A stretch of DNA of 46,160 bases from Phaeoceros laevis (taxonomy: Eukaryota > Anthocerotophyta > Anthocerotopsida > Notothyladales). The position numbers and the translations under genes are program-made. Below the pieces are notes generated by a model. It did no database searches. It had not been told where the DNA came from and saw nothing but the letters and a program-made list of their open reading frames with translations. Below, piece by piece: positions 1-10,734 of this stretch; position 1 is the stretch's first letter; each line of letters opens with the position of its first letter. The stretch is taken from contig JBNGIQ010008888.1 of assembly GCA_049999765.1 (NCBI GenBank), positions 38,982 to 85,141 on the forward strand, read 5' to 3'.

Positions 1-870
1 TATTCCTTTCTCCTTGTATATGTTACTTCAGACCACTGTCAACCTAAAACTGAGCTACGGGAGCTTGACCATAGAAATCCCCGATCAGAGGGCTTTAAAG
101 GAGAGAGCAAAAAATTTAATGTTGATCTTCATTCTTTTAAATGATTGACCAATGAAGAATCCTACACCATGCCCACACACCCGTGTTAGCGAAATAAAGA
201 GCAGACATATAGAACAAATACTTCTGCAATTGTAATATCAGTCATTGGGTTCATATCCTTTGTAGGTTGAATGTGTCTATTTACTGGTACTGCTCACAGC
301 GCACAAATGTACTGCCTATATCCTTTGGCAGAAAGAACTAACCAGAGCTCCTTAGGAGTTGGGAAGGAGTAAAGTAGGTGCATGTCGATGTTTCGTATGT
401 TTTTTTTTGCTGGGTACACAACCTCCTTAGCAATTGGATAGTGCACACAGCATATGAATGATTATTCAAGGGCAATTTGTATATATAGGCTGATGTATTC
501 ATAAATATTTTTATATATAATTGCAATGGTGGCAAACGTATTGCATACAAACAGTAGCGCCATGGTGGCGCCCGACTACACATTGCGCCAATGCGGTTTA
601 CTACGCTAAACCGCATAGAAACTTACCTGCAAAAGCCTACTATTCTATTTGAAGCCTAAGATCCTTTCTCTCTCATGCAATAGCAATAGCCTTTTAATAG
701 TCTTGTGTCTGCAAAGTGCTCTCACTCCAGATCCTGCTAAGGCAATGAGCTCACTCCCTGCACATAGACAAACACAACCCGAGTTAACAATAGTGCTGAG
801 ACAGTAATTCCTATATCTCCTGATCCAGAAAATGTACCTCTCCTACAATACCCTGACGTTTTGAACAACA
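1..870. other. intergenic, no gene seen
   Basis: AT-rich sequence with short homopolymer and TA runs. Reading frames are short and show no recognisable family. I see no convincing RNA gene or repeat. Confidence 0.6.
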
Positions 871-899
871 CCACAATTTTGAAGGAATTCAGATGTTAC

Positions 900-1461
900 C
901 AGAGGAGAGTGGCAACGTGATGGCTCCAGTTCCTGCTTGATTGCTGGAGTAGTTAGTGGTAACCTCATAGCCTTCTTCGTAGTGCAGCATGAAGACGACC
1001 AGCAGGATGGACAAAGCCCAAGCTGCTGCTTATGCCCTCCACTCGAAGGCCCTGCGGGGACACTTCGTTCACACGACAGTGGTAGTACAGATGATGGACA
1101 TGTGTCTCCTGCCCATCGTAACTTACGGGGTGCAGGTTTGGGGCGTGGCCTGTCCAAAATCCGAATGGGGTAAAATGGAGAGTGTGCTAAACGGGATTCT
1201 CAAAGACATGATGGGCCTTAAAGGAAAGCACGGCGACCCCCTGGTTCTAGCAGAGATGGGAATGTTTCCGTGGAAATCCACTGCCTCGTTCAGACAGCAC
1301 GTTTCCTCCAACGGGTGGAATACATGGAGGAACAGAGGCTGCCCCACTTGGCATTGGCACTGTCACAGAAGGAGCATGAGTCAGCACCAGTGGAGAAGTC
1401 AAGGGTCAAGAATCTGGTTCAGGCAATGGCAAGCATGGCTGCTGAAGTGGAAAGGAGGGCC
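900..1461 (+). mobile_element. degenerate LINE (non-LTR retrotransposon) reverse-transcriptase C-terminal relic
   Basis: The frame from 989 reads as the C-terminal part of a plant LINE reverse transcriptase. An alanine-rich helix (about 1010-1060) is followed by LLPIVTYGVQVWGVACP, the usual 'pvltYG.evWG' segment, and then by a stretch ending LVLAEMGMFPW, matching the conserved 'vlaElGr.Pl' motif. Around 1270 the homology moves to another frame, which continues through RLPHLALALSQ to about 1460, so there is at least one frameshift. A stop at 980-982 closes the frame upstream, and the catalytic core and endonuclease are absent. It is therefore a 5'-truncated dead copy. It abuts an antisense PPR fragment at about 1462. 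Family assignment rests on motif recognition only. Confidence 0.7.
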
Positions 1462-2100
1462 ATGTCGACCCTTACAGCCACAGGGCCCTCCTCAAATCAT
1501 GCACACGGTTTGGTCCCTTACAACGATGTCCTCTAGATCTTTCGAACCCTTGACATAATTCCGGTGGAAGAGTGGCAGTCCCTGCAAATCCGCAGGCTTT
1601 TCGTTACCAGCAGAGGTGTGCCATCGGGAGTGTTCAAGAGACCAAACGCCAAGGCTAGCTTCTCAGCATGCCCACACAGTTCATCTTCCTTCTCCTTCTC
1701 AGACATGGCTTTAACCAGCTTAGTGTGGCACGTGGTTCCCTTCCTGCATCAAACCATTTGTGCTCCGAACCTTGCATGCAAGGTCAGCCCTTCCTTTCCT
1801 CACGACAAATGTATGCACCTGCTTGTTCATCTCAGTGCCTGTCACTGCAGGTTTCTTGTTAGCTCCTCCCAGAGTTCTCAACTTTTCGATTCTACCTACA
1901 TCCCACCCACCTATCTGCATCTTCGAACATATTGGCCATGAGCACATCCTATGCAGGGCACACTCGGGATCCAGCTCAACAACACTTTCAAAACGCCGTG
2001 CCCCCAGCTCTATAAATCCCGACGACACTTGCAAGCATACATTCAGCAATGCCAAAACCGAAGAGCGGTGTTTTCGTACAGAGCTGAATTCAGCACCTTC
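1462..2100 (-). pseudogene. PPR-DYW (DYW:KP type) C-terminal gene fragment
   Basis: Read on the minus strand, this stretch matches the last ~210 codons of the intact PPR gene at 42569-44926, often base for base over long runs. Recognisable pieces are FESVVELDPEC (E motif), KKPAVTG followed by MNKQVHTFVV (the KPAxA-type replacement of the PG box), a 'GNHVP' segment, the CxxC region and a final C-K-G-R-H. Frame changes near 1720 and 2050 and altered bases at the stop codon show it is not functional. No upstream PPR repeats are present, so it is a 3' fragment. It ends within a base or two of where the parent gene's coding sequence ends, exactly where the LINE relic begins, which suggests retrotransposon-linked copying or insertion. 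It shows that this DYW:KP family has more than two members. Confidence 0.8.
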
Positions 2101-2109
2101 TCTGCCTCA

Positions 2110-3170
2110 CTTGAATGGCCTGCACGCCCAGGAATATCAACCGTGCGAGTATAATGCTCAGCTATCGGGTTGAGGCCATTGCTGTTTCATCATATGCATC
2201 AATCAGGTGGAGGCAACCAAAATCTTTGCCAGTTTCTCTGTCGCTTCCTGCGCAACATGCTTCAAAAAAGGTAAGGCTTCGCCCACATTGCTGATCCCCG
2301 ATGGCATCCCTAGCAGTCTTGCGAAAGACGAGTTCAGCAGAACGGAATCGTAGAACTGATGCTCGGGGGACAAGGGCAGAGCTTTCAGATGATTGAGCGG
2401 GATGGCACGTGAGCAGCCAGCGCGGACTTCGCGGGATGGCCGTGCTGGCAGGCCTGTACCGGCACGTCGATCTTACCTGCTTGCACCAGCGACTCTGTCG
2501 GTCGCCTGCCACGGGAGCGAAGCCACGTCGAGAGATAGCGCCACGGCAGATTGCCATGTGGCTATTTCCAGGTTCGTAGAACTCTGGATCATGTGGCACT
2601 CTTGCCCAACACTTTTCGTCCCGCGCGATGCAGCACCTAGGCGAAACGCTATTTCATGGTTCGCCGAACCCTAAAATAAGGAAAAACGTAGTTCGGCGAA
2701 TTAGGAAATAGCCATTTTGAAGTTGGGCGAACCTCCTCATAGTGTTATTTTTAGGTTCACCCAACCGTGCATGATCTGGTATGCCATAGGTAGGTCGTGG
2801 TCTCCTCAGCTAGGGACTAAAGCGTGCGTTCTTCGTCTTCCTCATCTTGTCTAAGGGTTCAAGAAAGACCTAGGAGAAAACCAGGTTACCGTACTGAGTC
2901 CGTCGAGGGAGCGCTCAAGGAAGGGTCCGTCCGTCCACTGCAGGAACGATGACCGCAGGCTGCGAGCTTGATGACTTGGCTGGAGCGGCATGCAGCCTAG
3001 CAGCTGGACGAGCCGCAGTGAAACTGTAGCAGCTGGTGGTGGTGGTGGCTCGGGAGCTGCGAGCCGGCCGGCACCCAACTGGTGCCCATGGAGCACGCAG
3101 GCCGCACCGCCTCGACGACGACGAGGAGAAGTAGGGCAGGAGGAGGGGGTGGTGCGCTGCAACTCACACT
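2110..3170. other. intergenic, no gene recognised
   Basis: Reading frames here match no known family. The part from about 2940 is GC-rich with GGT/GGC/CGA runs and leads into the PPR pseudogene. An imperfect inverted repeat lies at 2648-2712. Confidence 0.5.
2648..2712. repeat. imperfect inverted repeat (22-base arms)
   Basis: Arm 2648-2669 pairs with arm 2691-2712 at 19 of 22 positions around a 21-base spacer. Each arm contains the self-complementary core ttcgccgaa. A third related half-copy (gggcgaacct) follows near 2725. It looks like a small foldback or MITE relic. Confidence 0.6.
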
Positions 3171-3176
3171 GTCGCT

Positions 3177-6148
3177 TTGCGGGAGCTCATCACACCACTG
3201 TCGCCGACAACACGCGGGGCGGCGAGCAGCACCCCTTGTGGTTGCCACTGGAGGAGAAAGAATCTCACACTCCGCGCCGGCGGCCTGCTTGGGAGGTGGC
3301 GACCCCGCCGCAGTCCAATTCGGACCACAGCGGCGGCGGCGCCCCTGGCCGCCGCTGCTGCTTGTCATCTGGAGGAGGAGGCGGAAGTGTGCGCGAAAGT
3401 GGGTGAAACCGGACGCTTATCGGACGCAATCCGCACACTGGAACGCATCCTCCAGCAGCAGCAGCAAGAAGATCGCCATCGCATGTCCAGCCATGTGCTG
3501 TACCTTGTCCTCAAACGGTGCATCCAGGCCAAGGGCATGGGCGAGGAAGCGCTGCGTCTCTACGGGAGCATGCAACAACAGGAGGCGTCCTCCACTTCAA
3601 TGGGAAGCCTCACTCCCGATTCTTTCACCTACGCTTCCGTGCTGCCAGTGTGTTCAGGGGAAGCAGCTCCATGCGCGCATCAAACAGCTGGGCTTGGAGG
3701 AAGAAGATGCGGTGCTAGGCAGCACCTTGGTGCACATGCACAACAAGTGCGGGAGCGTAGCGGAAGCTCGAGCCGTGCTGGACAACCTGTCGAGCAGGTA
3801 CGTGGTCACCTGGACCGCCATGATTGCCGGGTACGTTTAGCAGGGGATGAGCCAGGAAGCCATCAACCTCTACAGGCGGATGCAACAGGAGAGCCTCACC
3901 CCGCCTGATTCGGTCACATATGTTTGCTTGCTGCAGGCGTGTGCCAGCCTAGCAGCTCTGGAGGAAGGCAAGATGCTGCACGCCCAGATCCTCCGGGAAC
4001 AACAAGGGCTGCTAACGGAGGATGCGGTGGTTGGCAGTAGCTTGGTCAACATGTATGCCAAATGTGGCAGCTTGGATGATGCTCGCACCCTGTTTGACAA
4101 CCTTCTGCCAGAGACGAGGAGTGTGGAGGCGTGGAATGCCATGATTGCAGGCTACTCGCAGCAGGGGATGGGCCAGGAAGCCCTGACTCTTTTCGGGACC
4201 ATGCGGCAGCAGCAAAGCCTCGTCTCTCCTGATTCTGTCACATATGTTTCCGTGCCAGCTGCAGGCGTGTGCAAGCTTGGGAGGCGTGATAGCACTTGAT
4301 GAGGGCAAGGTGGTGCATGCAGACATCAAAAGGCAAGGACTACAGGAGGACGTCGTCCTCGGTTGTAGCCTAGTTAACATGTATGCCAAGTGTGGCAGCT
4401 TGGAGGATGCCCGGACCGTTTTCGACCAGCTAGCAGGAGGGGATGGGTCGGGAGGCCCTGGACCTGTACAGCAGCACGCAGGAGGCAGGTCTGACCGCCA
4501 CTCCCGTCACGTATGTATCCCGTCACGTATGTATGCCTGCTGCAGGCATGTGCTAGCCTCGGTGTAGAAGCTCTGTGTGAGGGAAAGCAGCTCCATGCTG
4601 AAATCAGGCACCTGGGGCTGGACGAGGATGTGGTGCTGGGCGGGAGCCTGGTGAACATGCATGCAAAGTGCGGTAACCTGGAGGATGCTCGCAAGGTGTT
4701 GTGGGGGATGGGCCGGGAGGCCCTGAGTCTGCACGGCCGTATGCAACGAGAAGGAGGAGCCGCCTCTGACTCTGTCACATTCGTCTGTTCGCTGCTTGCG
4801 TGCGCCAGCCTGGGTTACGAAGCTCTGGATCACGGAAAGCAGCTGCATGTGCAAATCAGGGAACAAGGGCTGCAGGATGAGCTAGTTCTCGGGGTCAGCC
4901 TGGTGAGTATGTACGCAAAATGTGGTAGCTTAGACGATGCTCGCATGGTGTTTGACAAGCTCCCAGAGACAAGTGTTGTTGCCTGCAATGCCATGATTGC
5001 TGGGTATGCCCAGCAGGGGATGGGTCAGGAGGCGCTCCGTCTCTACTACAGCCGCATGCAGCAGGAAGAAGGCCTGGCTCCTGATCCTAGCTATCACGTA
5101 CGTTTCCCTGCTCCAGGCATGTGCAGCCGTAGCAGCTATGCCTGTGGGAGCACAGCTGCATCAGGAGATCAAGGACAAGGGAATGCAAGGGGACTCCTTT
5201 GTGGGAACAGCAGTGGTAAACATGTACGCAAAATGTGGCAGCATGTTCGATGCACAACAGGCGTTTGATGCACTTTCGGAGCCCAGCATCGAGGCTTGGG
5301 GTGCGCTGGTGAATGGATATGCTCGTCAAGGGGACAGCCAGGTGGTGTTTGATCTGCTGGACAGGATGAAGCTGGAGGGCGTAGAGCCGAATGAGATGAT
5401 GTTGCTCAGCGTCCTGACGGTGTGCAGTCATGCGGGCTTGGTGGACAAGGGCAAGGAGTACTTTGCGGCTATGAGCAGAGAGTACTACGGCATCTCTGCA
5501 ACCATGGAACACTACATTTGCATGGTGGACCTGCTGGGGCGTGCGCGTCATCTGCAGGGCGCTTGTCGGAAGTGGAAGAACGTGGAAATCGGGCAACAAG
5601 CTTTTCAGGGTGCACTTAGCAGCGTGGATGGGAACGATGCAACAAGCTTTTCAGGGTGCACTTAGCAGCGTGGATGGGAACGATGCTGCCTCGTACGTGT
5701 TGATGGCCAATATCTATGCAAGGGCATGTGGGAAGATGCCAAGCAGGTGCAGAGGAGGAGGAGGAGACTGGAGGTATGGAAGAGGCCCGGTCAGAGCAGG
5801 TGGACTGACGACCAAGGAGTGGTGCATACGTTTATCGTTGGGGACAAGAGCCATCCCGGGAGTGACCGTATCTATGCGAGGCTGGAACGTTTCATCCGGA
5901 AAATTAAAAAGGGACCTCGGATACGTGCCTCACCTGGAGTCGTCGTTGCTGGATGTATCTGATGATGAGAACATAGCGAGAAACTGGCAATTGCGTACGC
6001 ACTGAACCAGACCACCGAGGGGGCAACCGTCCGAATTGTGAAAAATCTGCCGGTGTGTGAAGATTGTCACACGGTAACTGCTCACATATCCAAAGTAGAG
6101 AACAGGACCATCATCTGCCGAGACGCCAGCCGTTGCGTGGATTGCTAG
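3177..6148 (+). pseudogene. PPR-DYW protein, multiply broken pseudogene
   Basis: PLS-type PPR repeats are clear in several frames. The 5' part has GRLSDAIRTLERILQ near 3400. It is followed by repeated blocks of the type SLVNMYAKCGSLDDAR, SVTYVCLLQACASL and WNAMIAGYSQQGMGQEAL up to about 5500. E motifs follow (GACRKWKNVEIGQQAF), then a PG-box region (WTDDQGVVHTFIVGD), then EKLAIAYAL and VCEDCH of the DYW domain, ending at about 6148. Lesions I can see: an in-frame TAG at 3838-3840, frame changes near 3650, 4250, 4430 and 5100, loss of about 20 residues before GACRK (near 5560), a perfect 46-base tandem duplication at 5593-5684, and loss of the DYW terminus. The surviving domain is the PG-box type expected for C-to-U editing, a different class from the two intact genes in this window. 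Confidence 0.88.
5593..5684 (+). repeat. perfect 46-base tandem duplication inside the PPR pseudogene
   Basis: Bases 5593-5638 and 5639-5684 are identical. Because 46 is not a multiple of three, the duplication shifts the reading frame of the E motif. No mismatch has built up between the copies, so the event looks recent. Confidence 0.95.
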
Positions 6149-6424
6149 TGCAAAACGCGCACAAGCTATCCACGCAGTAGGCAAGCCGAGCAAATCAGTG
6201 CATAGCCCACCTGTACCAGGATAATCATCACAATAGGGATATTGTGTGAACAAGTTGGCAGCGCTAGCTAGATGAATGAATAGACCCTTACGTAGTGGCC
6301 CAAACGCGACAAGGATTCTAATGCGGCTCCGCACCCGTTGTTGACACTAGTACTAGTCTTGGAGGTGATGCAGGCCTGTCTGAGGCTGGCTCTGGATGTT
6401 GCCACTTGAGACAAATAGAATGTC

Positions 6425-8366
6425 CTACTTTTCGCAGGCGGCGGGCTGAGGAGAATGAATCACAGCAGTGATAACCTCGGCTTCGGCGGCTATCTCTGGT
6501 ACGGAGCTCCAGGTGTCCTTGTACTGGTATCTGCTTGACACCAGCATGAATGCCACCAGACTCAAGCTGCTCAGAAATGCGAGGAGCAAGTAAAACTTAC
6601 AAGTCGAGATGAGACCGGTTGAGATTGTCCACAATCCAAGGCTCCCCGCCACCTGCCCTGCTCATGGCGTTGCTCAGGGTGAGCGGTGGCCATGCTGCGC
6701 ATATGGTCCGTCAGGCCGCTGTCGCTGGCCACCCGGAGCCGGCGCTGCTCCGTGAGTGCGGCGGTCACCATGGAGACGATGGTCAGGAACATGCCTGCCC
6801 CCATGCGTTGGAGAAGAGAGAGACCTTGCGGGTGTTTGGTAACCTTGCGGAGGAGGGGCATGAGGTAGGTGGCCAAGGCGAAGGTGGTGGTCATGAGCGC
6901 CAAGGCGCTGAAGACGGTGAAAGGAGGACCCCAGCCGGCCGTCCAGAGTGCTGGCCTGCTTGGTGAAGAAGGTGAGCGTCTGGGCGTAGGCTGTTTGGAA
7001 CATGAGGTTGGCCACCCAAATGGGCAGCATCCTCATGAACAGCTTGAGCTCTTCCACTTGTGTCACCCCGCATAGCCGCCACGGGCTGCTGCTTGGGAAC
7101 ATACCAGAGTCCAGCTCAGGTTGGATTGCTGCTTTGTCAAGAAGCCTGCGATGTTGCAAAGTGACTCAAAGAATCAAAAAACGCCAAGTGTGGGGCCCTG
7201 GGAAAGTGTGAAGGTGAATGCAGTGCTCATTGCTCCAGTCCCGAAGAAAGAAACGAAGATGCATGGAGGCCCTTACGAGAGTGAGTTGGTGTGCGCCACC
7301 TTGCGTCTGCCAGACGTGGCAAAAGCCTTACAAGTCGGGCTCCTCGTACAGCAAATCCGAGCTGGATGGGAGAGGCAGTCTAGATCTCCATTTGGAAACG
7401 GCAGCAGTGAAGACCTGAGCAAACTGCGTCAAGGGGCTGCCTTGAGGAGGCTTATGTCTGTACAGTGGAGTTCCCGAGACGAAAGCCGCAATGGCCAGTG
7501 CCATCAGGGTTGTCACCAGAGCAAATGACCAGCCCCAGTCGACGTTGTCCTCCACGTACACCAGCACAGTGACGGAGAAGAGAATTCCAGCTCCAATCCC
7601 ACAGAACCACAGGTGAAAGAAACTGTGTTTCACGGCTTTCTCTGTCTCGTCCTGAGCATCAAATTGGTCAGCCCCGAGTGATGAGACACAGGGTTTCATC
7701 CCTCCCGATCCCAAGGACAAGAGATCCGCAGAAGCTTTGGGACAGGGGCTTGATAGCTCGCCACACCGGGGAGGCTTGAGACCAGGCAACGATACGGACA
7801 TGGTCAACAAGATACCACCCTGCACAATACCAAAGCATGAGGCCCCACACAGGGATTCAACATGTTGTGAAACCATGAAAAATGACGGAAGAGTCAGCGG
7901 GCGTACCAGAAGGTGGATAGCCCAACCTCCCAGAGCAGTCCAGTAACGTCCCAAGAACGTGTCGGCAATGAATCCTCCAAGCAAGGGAGTCAGGAAGACG
8001 GCTCCAGCCCAGTAGTTTACATGAGTCACTGCATCTTCCAGACCCTCCTGGAGCACTTCCTGCCACCTCCATGCCTGTCATTGTCATGTAGTTTAGAGCA
8101 TTGGCCAAGGACAACCGTTGATCAATGCTGAAGCGTGCACCTGGAAACTTGTAGAGGAACTTACAGAAAAGGTAGTAGCAGGCCTTCCATCTCCCTGTCT
8201 TGCATCTTTCGACAGGCTTGCCTTGCAAGTCCACACAGCCGTCTCCTGATGACAGCAGATCACAGCTGTTGCTCTTGCGGTGGCAGGGTGAGTGACTGAG
8301 GAGCGGTTCGTCCGAATTGCCATGGTTTGCAGTTTGGGTGTGCACAACAGGACTATCAGCCGTCAT
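6425..8366 (-). pseudogene. NPF (NRT1/PTR family) transporter, decayed
   Basis: Family members are 12-helix proton-coupled nitrate/peptide/hormone transporters of about 550-600 residues. On the minus strand I recognise DGCVDLQGKPVERCKTG (N-terminus), VTHVNYWAGAVFLTPLLGGF, ADTFLGRYWTA, GGMKPCVSSLGADQFD, VLVYVEDNVDWGWSF, LDKAAIQPELDSG, WRLCGVTQVEELKLFMRMLP and LLQRMGAGMF, ending near SSRYQYKD. Two plausible introns restore family sequence: GTACGC...TTGTGCAG near 7840-7910 and GTAAGG...ATCGCAG near 7149-7275. Against function: the helix 1 segment after CYYLF is missing, about 14 residues are lost before LGSGGMKP and about 45 before HMRSMATA. Single-base frame changes occur near 7335, 6930, 6680 and 6610. 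It is most likely a pseudogene. Assembly indels could explain the single-base shifts but not the missing helices. Confidence 0.8.
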
Positions 8367-10087
8367 CCTTTCAAGAACAGGGAAAGGATATCTCCAATTG
8401 TATGCCGAGGAAGGCCTAGTGAAACTGGCAGGAGGTGCTCAAAGGAGATCCATCGTAGCAGAGCAGAATGTCCATGAGATGTCAATGCCAAAACGTAAAA
8501 TGAGCTTGATGCCCAGCTGTTGTTAAAGGCCGCTGTGGCGAATGAGGATGTTCTGCCTGAACCGAGCCCCAGTTTAAATGAGATCAACATGAGTCGTGTC
8601 ATCGCTTGCAAGTGGCTCGCATAGGCTCTCGACTGTCAGAGCTGCCTTATGGAGGCGGAAACATGCACTTGGTAAGGATTATTGAGGAAAGCCGTTGGTT
8701 CTTGGTGGCCTGCAGACGGAAACATGCGCTTTTGCAGTTCTGTATGGCTCATTTTATCCCATCAGCCAAGCTTCTCGCTCTGCGAACAAAAGTGATTCGT
8801 GGAATGACATCACTTTTTTCGCCAATTACCAGGGCCGAGCCGCTTTGACGATGAAAGCTAGCGCTAGGCAGATGGCCGACGTATGTCGCAGAATAGTTTC
8901 TCACTGCACTGCACAGTATCTTGTGTCGATTGTGTCGACAATGCATCCGTTGACGTTGCTTTCGTTGACATTCATCGGTACAGGTCCATAGGCGATTTTC
9001 CCCATAGAAATATGGACGTCCTCTCCACAAGTCACATTGCGTGCACCAAGCTGGAGCCATCTTCAGAGAGCTGGATTTCGATCTTCCTGAACGTTGAGTT
9101 CCGGAAGGAAATGGATCCTTACTGCTTAGCCCTGATTCTAGCTCAAGAGACTTCCGAATCAGACCTGGAAGCACTGATATCCTTCTCCTGGTAGACAGTG
9201 AATGACAGAAGTACCACTCTGATGGAAGGACAGGACTTTGCACAGCAGCTGTGTAGCTGGCCACACTAACAGAGTATGCACTAGTCCTGGGACCTTGTAA
9301 GGCAAAGAATACCACCGGAGTAAGCTAATTTTGAGTAGTACACGACCGCTTAAAGTAGTACAGAGCATGAGGATCACAGGCGTGGATCACGTAACTGTAA
9401 TCAATACTAGCCTATGAGAGTACGCCACAACTAGATAAGCATTTCAACCTTAATTACTTTATCTAACTAGTAGCACTAGTAAACCATGTGGACGCGCCAG
9501 CTCGTAGACGTGGATGCGCTAGCTTAATTACCAAATGCTAATTCTAAACTCCATGTGCACGCGATGACTCCTAGACCCGGCACTGGCGCGCTGACCTGGA
9601 TGCGCTGACGCGCTGACCTGGATGTTGTTCATGCCAACACACTGCTGCTGCGCAACCTGTAACCAGAGGGGAGGCTGAGGGACCCTTTGTCTCATTATTA
9701 TCTAATTCCATTGAATGATTATTACTATTAGTATGAATAGTAATTCTTATAAATAATTATTGAATTAATTATATTATAACTAATTACGCAATGATTATAT
9801 GCCGTTACGACCTTATATTACGGTTAATGGTAACCCACAATTGTGTTAACCCACAATACGATATCGGGCACGGTGTAAAGGACTTACCTGTGAGGTAACT
9901 AGGTAGTTACCTGAAGTAACTAGTATGTTACTTGATATCTAGCTCGGCTAGGTGTCAGATATTGATAGGTTGGAATTGGGCATGAGTTGAGGGCAGACCT
10001 AAGTTAGGTCTGGGACCTAAGCTTAGGTCTGGCTCTGGAGCTCTGTCTGGAAGATTCCATTATAGCAAAAGCTTGAGTTGGCAACTG

Positions 10088-10186
10088 CTTAGGTCTGGGA
10101 CCTAAGTTTAGAGCTACATGCTTAGGTCTGGGACCTAAGTTTAGAGCTAGATGCTTAGGTCTGGGACCTAAGTTTAAGTCTAGCTC
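10088..10186. repeat. 33-base tandem repeat, three units, each with an internal palindrome
   Basis: Units 10088-10120, 10121-10153 and 10154-10186 are almost identical over their first 23 bases; unit 3 diverges at its end. Each unit starts with a perfect stem, cttaggtc / gacctaag, around a tgg loop. Degenerate partial copies lie at 9998-10040. On the minus strand the 33-base period is 11 codons, giving a repeated (H)xALNLGPRPK peptide inside a short open frame at 10004-10258, which I do not call as a gene. Confidence 0.9.
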
Positions 10187-10380
10187 TAGAGGCTTTGTTG
10201 TACCTTGATATATAAAGAAAGGGCTGGCCCCAGTAGGGGACAGCAAGTCCATCTGCACTGTAGCAGCTCTGGGCGGGATCTGGGGTCCTAATGCTGTGTC
10301 TTGTGTGCAATTGTGCTAATCATCTGAAGGAAAGATCTAGGGGTAAATCCTCTTTAACCGAGGTCTGTTACACACGGTAT

Positions 10381-10410
10381 GATAATCGGTCACTTGAATG
10401 ACCGATTATC
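10381..10410. repeat. perfect inverted repeat, 12-base arms
   Basis: gataatcggtca (10381-10392) and tgaccgattatc (10399-10410) are exact reverse complements around the 6-base loop cttgaa. No T-run or neighbouring gene end makes it an obvious terminator. Confidence 0.9.
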
Positions 10411-10734
10411 TATTACCGAGAAACCGAGAATCGATTGCTATCGTAATTATATCTACTTGTTTACAAGTCACGAGGACAAGGTTGCTGAAACGTTCAAATT
10501 GCAATCCCTTGGAATCGACGTGTAGCTCCACTTACAAGTCACACCTGCGCAGTTACGGGGAACACACAATCTCAAGCTCTGAAACGGATTCAAGCTTACT
10601 GGATAGCGCAGTGTTGGGAAGGCTGTAACACAGCCTGAGCAACTGAGGCCAAGCCACTAAACAACGTGAAGTGGACAGATAGGCAGAGTCACGGATTTGC
10701 GTGGTGACACTCCACACCGTTCAGTAGTGCTGTG

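Larger units (their letters stand above)
8367..10734. other. intergenic, repeat-containing, no gene recognised
   Basis: Up to about 9400 there are modest reading frames on both strands without recognisable family features; the nearer part could be the upstream region of the transporter. From 9400 the sequence becomes AT-rich. It holds a 14-15 base direct repeat (9588-9602 and 9611-9624), several gttac/gtaac inverted motifs near 9890-9935, and the two repeats listed separately. Confidence 0.5.

Noticed and set aside
2162-2674. Open frames on both strands at 2162-2674
   Set aside because: Short, mutually overlapping, with no recognisable protein features.
8749-9315. 189-codon minus-strand frame upstream of the transporter
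   Set aside because: No recognisable motif and no codon pattern or neighbour to support it; probably chance or leader sequence.
10004-10258. 84-residue minus-strand frame with repeated ALNLGPRPK
   Set aside because: Its openness follows from the 33-base repeat period; there is no family match outside the repeat. Kept as a finding, not called as a gene.
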